Positions 34,464 through 42,783 of a DNA stretch of 49,954 nucleotides are shown one piece after another; position 1 is the first letter of the stretch, and every line of letters starts with the position of its first letter. The notes beneath the pieces were generated by a model that had not been told where the DNA came from, made no database searches, and worked only from the letters and a program-made list of their open reading frames with translations. The position numbers and the translations under genes are program-made. Source of the DNA: a virus. The stretch lies in IMG/VR virus record IMGVR_UViG_3300007515_000010, positions 1 to 49,954 of that record; one strand, written 5' to 3'.

Positions 34464-36385
34464 AATACCTCGCAAAGACCTGCTGAACATGCTAATTCCT
34501 GACTGGCAACAGTATAATCTTCCTCCTCATATTGAGTTAATGTAGACCAGTCTGCTTCGCAAATCATATTGTTTAATTCATTAAATGTTTTTTTGTTACA
34601 GTCTTCATATGGTGCCTGTTTATACGCATGATCAGTATGTGGTAAAAATGACACACCTGACATCGTGCTAAAGTTATTATAAACCCAAGCTCCAACTTCC
34701 AACCATTCGTGCTCCTTCACCGTGATAGTGATTGATGGTTTGTGCTGACACCAATGCTCTTGGTATAAAGCCCAAATCTCAAGCTGTTGAATAGCTGACC
34801 TTTTCTCTCTTGTAATACTCCCCTTTGGACTTTTAACAGGGAAAGAAAATACAACGGTTTCATTAGGCTTAGTGATGTCTGGTTCCCATACCCATTCCAA
34901 ATCCTGCATGAAGGTAGTCATTGGGTCTTTAGCATCCATACGTACCCTCCTTATATAATAAGGCGAATGCCGAGAATGAATACCACTTGCACTATCCACT
35001 AATTGAGAAACTGTTCCAGATGGTTTTACACAAGTAATTGATGCACTAGGATTAATGCCTATTTCTTGTGCAAGTGCCTCATTTGTGTCCACAGCTATTT
35101 TTCTTAAACTTTGTAATTGTTCTGGCTTAGGATTTGCCGTAAGGGGATTGTCCATAATACCAGTCATGCTTACGCCAAGTAGCCGTTCTTCCTCACAATT
35201 CTTCTTCCATTCCCTTGGTAAGTACTTGAAATTAGTAAGTGTTGACTGAATCGTACCCAACATGGTAGCCAGCTTCACTTTCCTTCCAATATCAGTAATT
35301 TTGTCCTCAGAACGGATAATTACTTCAGATAAGTTACAGAACTCTCGTGAACGCAAAATGATCTCTGAGCAAGGATTCGTACCAAAAGCATGAACTTCTT
35401 CATCCACAAAGCGATCTGAGAATCTTTTTGCTTGGAGAGCCGATGCTTTTGATGAAAATATGCCCCTTTCTCCAGATTTGCTATCATATAGGGCAGTCCA
35501 CTCACGAAGGAACGTACCAGTAGATGGTTCGTCATGATAATTGGCAGAATTGTTAGCTAAAGCCCTCTGAGGATTCTCATGGAACCACGCTCCAGATTTT
35601 GCGTGTCGCATTTCATCATCGTCTATGTCACTTAGACTTAATAAAGCTGATCGTCTAACTCCACCAACCACGACCACTTCTGCTACCTTACACACTATAT
35701 CATGACACTCTATAGATTTTAGTTTCCGACCCTTTGCTTCCTGTGCAGTCTTAACAGTAAATTTAAAAAGACTATCTAACGGCTCAGGGCCACTTGCTCG
35801 ACCTCCAAATGTTTTAAGAATCGATCCTGCTTTTCTTACATTACTCAAGTCCCACTTGGGTATATGTCCTGAGTATATAAGTGCTACCAACTCCTTGAAT
35901 GCTCTTGCCCATCCTAATTTTGAATCAGCAACAATAATGGTAGTATCAGTCTTATGTAACTCTGATGGAATAATAGGTAGTTGCTCTGTGTACCTTCTTT
36001 CTACAGAAAACCCTATCCCTGTGCCATTCATGAGTACGTACAGTATCTCATCAAAGGAACGGATGCTGTCAACGTGTATATAGGCACAGTTATATCCTGC
36101 CACATTTTCTTTTTTCAGGGCTGGCCCTGCGGTCATGAGACACCGCATGGATGGCATTATCTCTAAGTTCAATATTGCATATTTCAAATCGCATACATCT
36201 ATATCCATCAACTTGTAATTATAGTTATCTTTTAAGTGTTCCTTAAAGAAAAGGATGTACCGATCTACAGTTTCCTCCCAAGTCTCTCGTCTCTTCTCAT
36301 CATAATTCCATCTGGAATATCGGGATAGATGAATGAACTGTTGATATTGAGTTGGTAGTTGCAATAATTTAGGTGTTATATTCAT
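34460..36385 (-). CDS. nrdJ: Adenosylcobalamin-dependent (class II) ribonucleotide reductase
   Basis: 641 residues. It reduces ribonucleotides to deoxyribonucleotides, supplying DNA precursors. Residues match the monomeric B12-dependent triphosphate reductase of Lactobacillus leichmannii: Cys-100 (NVAGYNC), Cys-339 in NPCSEI (radical cysteine) and Cys-350 in EFCNLSEV. Spacing 339 to 350 is 11, as for Cys-408 and Cys-419 there. NGTGIGFSVER and the C-terminal ELACSAGLCEVL cysteine pair, which regenerates the active site, are also present. Starts in an ATGA overlap with the primase gene. It needs adenosylcobalamin from the host; no B12 genes or cobalamin riboswitch were seen here. Confidence 0.92.
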   Translation of the reverse strand: MNITPKLLQLPTQYQQFIHLSRYSRWNYDEKRRETWEETVDRYILFFKEHLKDNYNYKLMDIDVCDLKYAILNLEIMPSMRCLMTAGPALKKENVAGYNCAYIHVDSIRSFDEILYVLMNGTGIGFSVERRYTEQLPIIPSELHKTDTTIIVADSKLGWARAFKELVALIYSGHIPKWDLSNVRKAGSILKTFGGRASGPEPLDSLFKFTVKTAQEAKGRKLKSIECHDIVCKVAEVVVVGGVRRSALLSLSDIDDDEMRHAKSGAWFHENPQRALANNSANYHDEPSTGTFLREWTALYDSKSGERGIFSSKASALQAKRFSDRFVDEEVHAFGTNPCSEIILRSREFCNLSEVIIRSEDKITDIGRKVKLATMLGTIQSTLTNFKYLPREWKKNCEEERLLGVSMTGIMDNPLTANPKPEQLQSLRKIAVDTNEALAQEIGINPSASITCVKPSGTVSQLVDSASGIHSRHSPYYIRRVRMDAKDPMTTFMQDLEWVWEPDITKPNETVVFSFPVKSPKGSITREKRSAIQQLEIWALYQEHWCQHKPSITITVKEHEWLEVGAWVYNNFSTMSGVSFLPHTDHAYKQAPYEDCNKKTFNELNNMICEADWSTLTQYEEEDYTVASQELACSAGLCEVL

Positions 36386-38682
36386 TTGTTATTCTCCGTT
36401 AGTACTATTCTTGAATTTTTTGTTACCTTACCATCCGTTGTTTCCATAAACAACTTACCAGACTGTTCAAGAGAAGAGAGGATATAATCATACTCATTAA
36501 ACCCGCCGTCAAGTAGTTTAGAAGCCAGTATTTTATGTCTTGTAACGGCCCCACCTCTGTTTGCTAAGTACTCAAGTATCTTCCTTTGCTTGTTCTGGTG
36601 TGTGCTCTCTCCCAATTCCCTTTCAAATAAATACCTTGTGCATTTCTCTGCATAAAGGGATAGGGAGACCCCTCCCATAATAGATGTTTCACTAAGGGTT
36701 TGACTCTCACTATCTAATAAATATTGGAAAAGTATCGCTGATTTCAGTACGTTAGGAGACCACCTTTTAAGAAAGGGGTCTAATATAGATTTCGTACCGT
36801 CATTAGACTCTTGGAAACGTGAAAACATATCATTATGGTAGTCCTCAAAAATCTTCCGAGCTTCAGGCGATATATTATATTCTATTGCTACAGAAATATT
36901 GTCGAGTTGATTATATATTTCGGACAATAATCTGTATGAATGTAGCTCCTGAATCTTTGTTTGCTTATGAGGAAGTGCATATGGTATCTTATCTGTCGAT
37001 GGAGGTTTAAAGAGCAAAAATCGTGCCAAGAATCCTGAACCTGCATCATCCTTACTTAATAACCCTTGAAGAAATTCTATTGTTGACACTCCAGAAATAC
37101 CTACAAATGGATACTGAAGTACCTTACTCCCTCTGGTTCTTGTAACATCTTCAAAGTATGTTGGTACATCATATAGCTCTGTAAGGTGCTGACGGAATCC
37201 ACGATTATGGGTTGATTCCAGCATCGCCAACCATGCACCAAACTCTGACAGGAGCCATACTCCACCACCTGTTTCATCGATACGATCAATACAGGCTTCC
37301 CATGATGCCTTGTTAGGAAGTACACGCCTCATGGACTTGTACCTCTCTAATTCATTCTGTGACTCTATTACTTCATCATCATCATCTTGGGCACCATTGT
37401 CTCGCAATGAGGACACCCTCCCATCTATTTCCTTGATTTCATAGATGATCTTTTCTTCCCGATCCCTGAGCCTAGCAGAGCCAGCATTAAGGGCTGTAGT
37501 TTTGAATGATCCACTCTCTGAGATTGACAGAAACCACAGGTTGCCGTACAAAGAAATAAAATAATTAGGCGGTTTAATGGTTAGTTTAATTCCTGCGTGT
37601 GCCCCCAAGCAAGACAGGGCAGTCCCATAAATAATAGCAGAACTTGCCTCAGTTAGTTCACAGGCTTCACGCACATGATCTCTCAATATAGGGGGCATGT
37701 GAGTATCATCGAACTGATCTGGCTCTTGCTGATCCAACAAGGAGGAACATATTTCCTCCATCTGTTCAGGCTTGGGGATTACAACGTGTGTCTTCTGGTG
37801 ATGTCGTAATTCAACTGATCGCTTAACAAATAATTCACTAACCTTTATACCAAGAGCCTCGCAAATAGTACGTATGTCACAGCCCGAATGACAACGCATA
37901 AGAATCTTGTCTGTTTCTAGAGTGACACTCAAGGAGGGCTTCTGGTCGTCATGCGTTGGGCAAATCGCATTGACAGTACTGCCAGACCTAGAAACCCCCT
38001 TGAGTTGGTTAATTATCTTTTGGTATACTTCCTGTATGTCATTTACTGATTCAGACTTTTCCGATTCTGTTAGGAACTCATCGACATTTAAGTTGTCAAA
38101 GTCCCACGATTTACTAAGGTCTAAGGTTGCAGTCTCAACAACAAATGGTGTCTTGTTCGCTTCAATTAAATTCAGTAGTGAATCCTTCTGGTTTTCTTTA
38201 GGAATTTTAGATAGGTAGTCAGTAACATCACCACCCTTATTCAGACTTGGTATGTTTACTACCCACAATTTAGAAACGTACTCTCTAATATGCTCGCCAG
38301 TTTCCTGAGCAAACTTCTTCCCCGACTCATCATTGTCTGGAATAATAAAGACTTGATCAAATCCGCTAAAGTATTTTTCTGGAAAGTCTGGTTGCTTCTT
38401 AAGGAGAGGAGACCACGCATTACTACCCCCTGCGATGGTTGTAGCTACAAGGTCTATGTTGTGAAGATTATCCACATCCTTTTCACCTTCAACAAAGATG
38501 ATTGCTTTGTGGTCTTTAATGTCAGGCCATCTGTAAGGAACCTGCTTTACGCCGTCCCAATTCCAAACTTCCTTACCTGTGACATCTGTTCTTAGTCTCC
38601 GAAATTCCTTGTTAGGAAATTTTACTACTGTGTATAACAGCCGTCCATTTCCATCATTGTACTGATACTTTATCTGTTCCAT
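36382..38682 (-). CDS. TOPRIM - zinc ribbon - DUF3987 primase/helicase
   Basis: 766 residues from the ATG at 38682; an upstream ATG at 38694 is possible but lacks a ribosome site, whereas GTGGGG precedes 38682. Residues 60-120 are TOPRIM (IIFVEGEKDVDNL with Glu-65, VFIIPDNDESG with Asp-116 and Asp-118). Residues 240-285 are a primase-type zinc ribbon (CPTHDDQKPSLSV.. and RCHSGCD; Cys-241, His-244, Cys-264, Cys-268). Residues 330-766 fit DUF3987-type helicases, with P-loop-like SESGSFKTT (Lys-394). Usually the zinc ribbon comes before TOPRIM; here it follows. Role: priming and unwinding in phage DNA replication. Neighbours: RusA upstream, reductase downstream (ATGA). Confidence 0.82.
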   Translation of the reverse strand: MEQIKYQYNDGNGRLLYTVVKFPNKEFRRLRTDVTGKEVWNWDGVKQVPYRWPDIKDHKAIIFVEGEKDVDNLHNIDLVATTIAGGSNAWSPLLKKQPDFPEKYFSGFDQVFIIPDNDESGKKFAQETGEHIREYVSKLWVVNIPSLNKGGDVTDYLSKIPKENQKDSLLNLIEANKTPFVVETATLDLSKSWDFDNLNVDEFLTESEKSESVNDIQEVYQKIINQLKGVSRSGSTVNAICPTHDDQKPSLSVTLETDKILMRCHSGCDIRTICEALGIKVSELFVKRSVELRHHQKTHVVIPKPEQMEEICSSLLDQQEPDQFDDTHMPPILRDHVREACELTEASSAIIYGTALSCLGAHAGIKLTIKPPNYFISLYGNLWFLSISESGSFKTTALNAGSARLRDREEKIIYEIKEIDGRVSSLRDNGAQDDDDEVIESQNELERYKSMRRVLPNKASWEACIDRIDETGGGVWLLSEFGAWLAMLESTHNRGFRQHLTELYDVPTYFEDVTRTRGSKVLQYPFVGISGVSTIEFLQGLLSKDDAGSGFLARFLLFKPPSTDKIPYALPHKQTKIQELHSYRLLSEIYNQLDNISVAIEYNISPEARKIFEDYHNDMFSRFQESNDGTKSILDPFLKRWSPNVLKSAILFQYLLDSESQTLSETSIMGGVSLSLYAEKCTRYLFERELGESTHQNKQRKILEYLANRGGAVTRHKILASKLLDGGFNEYDYILSSLEQSGKLFMETTDGKVTKNSRIVLTENNK

Positions 38683-39034
38683 GAAGTGCCCCACATTTTA
38701 CTATTATGTACCCCTTCTTCCTGTGATCTTTATCACATCTGATTATATTAATTTTATCTACCTGAGAATCATCTCTGAACCAAGGTAGTGCGTCTTCTAC
38801 TATTTTAATTAAATTGGAAATGTCTCGTCTCCGATTGTCTGGTGGGTGTACCTCTATATCCAGCCAGACTCTTTCTGTTTCATATATCATTTTGGTACCT
38901 GCAAATATAATACCACAGGCTTTCTTAAATGCCTTACCTTTGGCAGAAACATATACTCTCTTGTTTCTTGCTCTATACAGAGAGTTTACTGAAACAGGCC
39001 ATGGTAGAATTGCCTCTTGGCAATCAGAATCCAT
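38654..39034 (-). CDS. rusA: RusA-like Holliday junction resolvase
   Basis: 126 residues, the usual RusA length. ILPWPVSVNSLYRARN is the characteristic start. VHPPDNRRRDISNLIKIVEDALPWFRDDSQV contains the metal-binding aspartates of the RusA active site. It cuts four-way DNA junctions arising in replication and recombination. The first gene after a long non-coding stretch (39035-39658), it overlaps the primase gene. Confidence 0.9.
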   Translation of the reverse strand: MDSDCQEAILPWPVSVNSLYRARNKRVYVSAKGKAFKKACGIIFAGTKMIYETERVWLDIEVHPPDNRRRDISNLIKIVEDALPWFRDDSQVDKINIIRCDKDHRKKGYIIVKCGALHGTDKVSVQ

Positions 39035-39563
39035 GGGGTTGACCCCAATGGTATACTGTTACCGCAGTCCAAACAATCACAATTAAATTTTTCCAAATCC
39101 ATGCTTCTATCATAATTAGTACCTATTTGGTGCTATATGTGGGCACGTTGAACAGAGCCTTGGATGTGCAGATGGTTCAGACACCTTCATATCTTTCAAT
39201 GAAACTCCCTGAGATCACCCACTAAGTCAAGCATCGGCCTTTGTTGTATGGACGCTGGCACCCATTTAACAACCCCTCAAGGTTGACTTGACACCCTTAA
39301 ATGTCTCCAAGGTAGAGCATGGGGTTTTTGTTCCCTCGCACTCCGGTCTACCTCCTTTGCGCTCACCCATGTCATATAATTCAACTGACGCTCTGGTCAC
39401 AGAACGCTCCCACATAAAATTATTTATTAGTAATGACTGACTACTCGCATCCACGCTCCTCCGCCCATCCTCGTCAGTCACTTATTACGGTTTCGGATTC
39501 TTACTATAGAACCCTTGTACCCATCTTCAGTTATATATCTTAAGGTTGTCTCTATATAGAAAG

Positions 39564-39597
39564 AACGGTCAGGCAACAGGAGAGAAACCTGACCGTT
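39564..39597. terminator. Perfect 10-base-pair hairpin
   Basis: AACGGTCAGG (39564-39573) and CCTGACCGTT (39588-39597) with a 14-base loop. On the - strand CTTTCT follows, on the + strand only TTG. Possible - strand terminator or RNA structure downstream of the DUF669 gene. Confidence 0.5.
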
Positions 39598-39601
39598 TTG
39601 A

Positions 39602-39654
39602 GTGGGTGACCTCCGGGGCCGAAGGTTTCCCTTCAGCAAGAGACCATCACCCAC
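39602..39654. other. Second hairpin directly after the DUF669 stop
   Basis: GTGGGTGA (39602-39609) and TCACCCAC (39647-39654) close a 53-base structure with an inner GAAGG-TTTC-CCTTC hairpin (621-634 of this line block). It lies four bases beyond the - strand stop at 39659 and has no T tract, so it may protect the mRNA end. Confidence 0.45.
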
Positions 39655-39658
39655 CTTT

Positions 39659-40168
39659 CTAGAACGGTATGTCAGACCCCGATTCCTTTACAGGAGGAGC
39701 AGTCATAACGCTTGGGGATGCTTCAGCAGAGAATGCTGAGACATCACGCACTTCATTGTAACCGTTCTTGTTTGGGCCGTATTCTATCTTAACGAACTTG
39801 CCCTCCAGTTCACTAAGATTTTTGAGGGATTTAAGGCCAAGAGCATTAGCGTACCGGGCGATTTTCCTTTTGCCAATGCCATCTTTGACCTTACCAGCAT
39901 CATCATGCTGATTGTTCATATAGATGGCCTCAAATATCCATTGCCCATCTAAGGCATCGCTACCTGAGATTTCTATAGGCATGATTATTTTGTTGTGGCC
40001 CTTTGAGTCTTGCCTCACATCAGTCAAGCCTGTCTCCTTACTGATTAAAGGGGGTTTGATTTCACAAACGTATTCACCGACAGGGATTTCAATACGTTCA
40101 CGTTTGGTTTCAGCGTCCAGAGTTTCTTGAACGTCTTCAATGCTCATATTTAATTCAGAGTTTTCCAT
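39659..40168 (-). CDS. DUF669 protein, probable ssDNA-binding protein with DIPF tail
   Basis: 169 residues from the ATG at 40168, which has AAGGAT upstream and follows the ATPase stop. The core (YVCEIKPPLISKETG.. NKIIMPIEISGSDALDGQWIFEAIYMNN, then ANALGLKSLKNLSELEGKFVKI) fits DUF669, a family common beside phage recombination ATPases. The protein ends ESGSDIPF; the tip DIPF equals the protein-recruiting C-terminal tip of bacterial SSB. It likely coats single-stranded DNA and recruits partners. Neighbours: ATPase before, hairpins after. Confidence 0.8.
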   Translation of the reverse strand: MENSELNMSIEDVQETLDAETKRERIEIPVGEYVCEIKPPLISKETGLTDVRQDSKGHNKIIMPIEISGSDALDGQWIFEAIYMNNQHDDAGKVKDGIGKRKIARYANALGLKSLKNLSELEGKFVKIEYGPNKNGYNEVRDVSAFSAEASPSVMTAPPVKESGSDIPF

Positions 40169-40170
40169 TT

Positions 40171-40995
40171 TTATCCTTGTTTCTGAGTTTTCGGAGTTTT
40201 GCCATCCCAAAAGCTGTCAATCAGCTTGCGGTACTCATTCCAGTCTGCTGGAATTTCCGGCGGTAAGTCGAACCGATTCTTTGCGTCTACACCCATAGAA
40301 CCACTTGTGTACAGGAACCTATTACCGGACTGAATTGCCCTGCTATCTTTCCTGTTAAATCCAGAGTCGATCTTTTTGACTATGGTTTCAAACGCCACAA
40401 AAAGAATAACATCTGCCCACTCCATTACGTAAGCAGAAAGAGATTTGTGGAGCTTTAAAATGAAGGAGTCATATGGCTCCATCGTTGGTTTATTTATTGT
40501 CCTTATCTGAGTATGACAAATAAGGATTGGCTGAATGTCCTGAGTGTCTCGTAAGTAGTTGAGAGCACTAAGGAATTTGGCGAACTCGCCAGTAGTATAT
40601 GCATAGCCCTTTCCGTAACCGAGTGCCTCGATATGGGGCTGTTTGTGAGAAGTACAGACTTTAGCCTGAGCTAATATTTCTAACTTGTCAACAGAATCTA
40701 TGATGATTCTCTTAATACCAGACTTGGTGGTCGCTATGTCACGAAGAGTAGCCATAACGCCGTCCCATTTCTCTGAGTTTTCCTTGACATCGCCTGTAGG
40801 AACACAGTCATGAATCAAATCTATTCCAGTTTTATGGAACACATTTTCCCCTCCATCATCTGCGTTGATGACGAAAACTGGCTCTTTATCTGTGTGAGAT
40901 GAACACGCAAAGGTTGTCTTACCTGCACCTGCCTCCCCCTCGATGATTAATTTTTCAGGTTTTCGCATAACCTTCCGTTTATATTTATCAAGCAT
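40171..40995 (-). CDS. RecA-fold ATPase (AAA_24 / Sak4-like)
   Basis: 274 residues. Walker A GEAGAGKTT (Lys-26) and Walker B KRIIIDSVDK; the strand after Walker A (PVFVINADDGGENV) and a HTQIRT sensor-like segment fit the AAA_24 group of phage nucleotide-binding proteins. Some members (Sak4) anneal or exchange single strands with the help of an SSB, which here could be the DUF669 protein just downstream. Starts inside the end of the zinc-finger gene. Confidence 0.85.
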   Translation of the reverse strand: MLDKYKRKVMRKPEKLIIEGEAGAGKTTFACSSHTDKEPVFVINADDGGENVFHKTGIDLIHDCVPTGDVKENSEKWDGVMATLRDIATTKSGIKRIIIDSVDKLEILAQAKVCTSHKQPHIEALGYGKGYAYTTGEFAKFLSALNYLRDTQDIQPILICHTQIRTINKPTMEPYDSFILKLHKSLSAYVMEWADVILFVAFETIVKKIDSGFNRKDSRAIQSGNRFLYTSGSMGVDAKNRFDLPPEIPADWNEYRKLIDSFWDGKTPKTQKQG

Positions 40996-41398
40996 TATTA
41001 CCTTTGCTTAAGAGTTTATTGATTGATACCCCTTCTTTCCACATACGCCACTTATATTCTTTCCAGAGCTTAAACAACTTAGTTAAGGTCTCCTTAATTT
41101 CTGGTTCAAATATTCGCTCCGCACATCTAGGACAGAATAGGTGATTGCTTCTGTTTTTACAGTTGGACATCCACCAAGCGGTGTCCTCATCTAGCTTCCC
41201 GCAAAAACAAGGGAAATTACCATTGTCTCCCTTCTTATAACCAAGTTCATCGAACCTAGCTAGAATCCTCTTGTCCCTCTCCCTCTGTTGCAGTTCGCCA
41301 TCTGTGTAAACGAGCCGTTTTTTGTTCTTCGTATTCCATGATCTCTTGGAGTTGCCCGACTGTCGATAATGCGTTGAAGATGAGGTTCCTTGTTTCAT
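40988..41398 (-). CDS. Cysteine-rich (zinc-binding) protein
   Basis: 136 residues. The first 50 are Ser/Lys-rich and disordered. Then CFCGK, SNCKNRS and FCPRCAERIF give five cysteines in a zinc-finger-like setting, followed by a helix. The start at 41398 is within the preceding gene, giving an overlap of 143 bases in different frames; there is no later ATG before the cysteines. Function unknown; a DNA-binding helper in the recombination cluster is plausible. Confidence 0.6.
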   Translation of the reverse strand: MKQGTSSSTHYRQSGNSKRSWNTKNKKRLVYTDGELQQRERDKRILARFDELGYKKGDNGNFPCFCGKLDEDTAWWMSNCKNRSNHLFCPRCAERIFEPEIKETLTKLFKLWKEYKWRMWKEGVSINKLLSKGNNA

Positions 41399-41483
41399 AA
41401 AAATTTTCTTCTTTTATCTGATCAAGTGCTAGATCGAGGTGTTTTTCTATTATATTCAATCTGTTGTAGATTCTTGAGTCCAT
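41256..41483 (-). CDS. Small helical protein overlapping the zinc-finger gene
   Basis: 75 residues. It starts in a TAATG overlap with the nuclease gene. Residues 1-52 (MDSRIYNRLNIIEKHLDLAL, FYETRNLIFNALSTVGQLQEI) form a helix pair; the rest reads EEQKTARLHRW.. and looks less protein-like, corresponding to the part that overlaps the next gene. No family recognised. Confidence 0.5.
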   Translation of the reverse strand: MDSRIYNRLNIIEKHLDLALDQIKEENFYETRNLIFNALSTVGQLQEIMEYEEQKTARLHRWRTATEGEGQEDSS

Positions 41484-42265
41484 TATTGAATCCTATTTAC
41501 TAATTCATCCACGCCCTCAAAGTTTTCATAGTGGCATTTTTCAAAAACATTACACCACATAGGGGAACACAAAGCGTGAGTTCGATTTAAAGGCCAATAA
41601 TCATTATCAATCCTACTATTTAATTCAGTAAGCAATTTATAGGCCATAAACAAATCCTCCGCCGTTAAATCTGTTTTTAGGAAGACAGGCGGTTGATCTG
41701 GTATAATTAAATGGTTCTCAAATGCTGGTATCTCAGTCAGGTTTCTCTTCTGCATCAATACTAATGCATAAAGTGCTCCCTGCATAACCCATTCGTTCTT
41801 TGCTTTTTTAGCAGGTTTGGATTGTCGCTTTACATCTATAATAAGGGGCAAATCTTGCCTCTCGGCAACAATGTCCATGTAACCTGTGGTTCGTCTGGTA
41901 TGACCATCAAAGATTATATTAAAATAATACTGTGTTTCCAATGGCTTATAATTAATCCAACCCATATAATCTTCAACTGCCCTTACATGAGAATCTAAAG
42001 ATTGGGTTAGCTTAATATAATCTTCATAGCCTAAATCTTTTTCCATGTCACGGAGCTTCTCTTCCATGCACTTACGGATATTACATCCATGAACGCCTGT
42101 CATGATGTTTTTTAATCCTGCTTCATAGCCTGAATCTACCAGCGTACCTGCACCTGAAAAAAAGTTATAGTTGAACGGTTCGCCTTGTACTTTCTTATAC
42201 CACAATTGTTTTGGACAAAATGATGTGGAACTTGAATGACTTAGATTAATATCAGGGTGTATCAT
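41483..42265 (-). CDS. Cas4/RecB-like PD-(D/E)xK nuclease with four-cysteine Fe-S site
   Basis: 260 residues. GYMDIVAERQDLPLIIDVKRQS holds the Asp ... Asp-x-Lys core of the PD-(D/E)xK fold, followed by the helix NEWVMQGALYALVL. Cys-17 (STSFCPKQLWYKK) near the start, and Cys-233, Cys-238 and Cys-244 (CSPMWCNVFEKC) near the end, match the split Fe-S cluster of Cas4 and AddB-type nucleases. It should process DNA ends for recombination together with the ATPase and DUF669 protein. No cas genes or CRISPR array nearby, so it belongs to phage recombination. Confidence 0.85.
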   Translation of the reverse strand: MIHPDINLSHSSSTSFCPKQLWYKKVQGEPFNYNFFSGAGTLVDSGYEAGLKNIMTGVHGCNIRKCMEEKLRDMEKDLGYEDYIKLTQSLDSHVRAVEDYMGWINYKPLETQYYFNIIFDGHTRRTTGYMDIVAERQDLPLIIDVKRQSKPAKKAKNEWVMQGALYALVLMQKRNLTEIPAFENHLIIPDQPPVFLKTDLTAEDLFMAYKLLTELNSRIDNDYWPLNRTHALCSPMWCNVFEKCHYENFEGVDELVNRIQ

Positions 42266-42585
42266 TAATTTAAATGGTTGACAGGTTCAGAAAGACCCCT
42301 CTCTGCAAGGGTACCTTCAAGTGCTTCCTGTTCCTCTGGAAGAATTTTAAAAGATAAAACTTCAAAAAGAATTTGGTTGCTGGTAAGCCATATAACAACA
42401 GCTTCACGCCCAATCCAGCGGATGCTGAATTCTCTGTGAATCTTACCACGTTCATTTGTTCCAAATGTTGATGAGTGTATCCAGCGAGAATCTGGATGGA
42501 AGTTGGCTTGTTTATCTGCTTGCCACAGCATATCTCCGACTGTCTCTAAGTCTAATTTACCCGATTCATAGATTCGTAATATCAT
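42265..42585 (-). CDS. Hypothetical protein
   Basis: 106 residues from the ATG at 42585, chosen because GGAG lies five bases upstream (GGAGACAAAATG) while the earlier ATG at 42615 has none and lies in the promoter. Mixed alpha/beta: MILRIYESGKLDLETVGDML.. FSIRWIGREAVVIWL.. ILFEVLSFKILPEE. No family recognised. First gene after a likely promoter. Confidence 0.6.
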   Translation of the reverse strand: MILRIYESGKLDLETVGDMLWQADKQANFHPDSRWIHSSTFGTNERGKIHREFSIRWIGREAVVIWLTSNQILFEVLSFKILPEEQEALEGTLAERGLSEPVNHLN

Positions 42586-42605
42586 TTTGTCTCCAAGAAT
42601 TATAT

Positions 42606-42634
42606 ATTGTATCACGAAAAATACATCATAGCAA
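42606..42634 (-). promoter_or_regulatory. Sigma-70-like promoter
   Basis: On the - strand TTGCTA (42634-42629) and TACAAT (42611-42606) are 17 bases apart. It would drive the genes from 42585 down (nuclease, ATPase, DUF669), with a start of transcription near 42599. Confidence 0.5.
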
Positions 42635-42783
42635 AGGGCAAGTTTATTGCGTAGCTCTGAGCTTATCCCACGCTCAACTTACCCCTCATAATACCTGTAA
42701 CTTTAAGTTCCGTCTGGCATTTTCACAGATTCCTTATACAGGCTCCGTAGTAGCTGGTCAACTTCTCTTGTACAGGTACTTAG

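Larger units (their letters stand above)
39035..39658. other. Long stretch without a convincing gene, containing hairpins
   Basis: 624 bases between the DUF669 and RusA genes, the largest gap in the window. A 71-codon - strand frame (39266-39481) has no ribosome site and no family resemblance. The left part holds a possible 38-codon frame with CDCLDC (38986-39102, weak). The right part has two strong hairpins (39564-39597, 39602-39654). GTGGGTGAYCTC occurs at 39602 (+) and, inverted, at 39214-39225. AAAGGAGGT, a perfect ribosome site, lies on the - strand near 39350 with only a 14-codon frame behind it. It may hold a decayed gene or a small RNA. Confidence 0.5.

Noticed and set aside
38986-39102. 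38-codon - strand frame with CDCLDC cysteines
   Set aside because: Weak ribosome site and large overlap with RusA; possible but not well enough supported.
39266-39481. 71-codon - strand frame in the long gap
   Set aside because: No ribosome site, no family resemblance and odd composition; the gap is better explained as non-coding or decayed.
39602-39657. tRNA-like fold in the long gap
   Set aside because: Closing stem of eight pairs looks like an acceptor stem, but only 53 bases are enclosed and no T-loop GTTCRANTC or anticodon arm is present.
39035-39658. Cobalamin riboswitch controlling the reductase
   Set aside because: No B12-box (GCCACTG-like) core was found in the gap on either strand.
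41483-42265. CRISPR Cas4
   Set aside because: The nuclease has Cas4-like cysteines, but no other cas gene or repeat-spacer array is visible; it sits in a phage recombination cluster.
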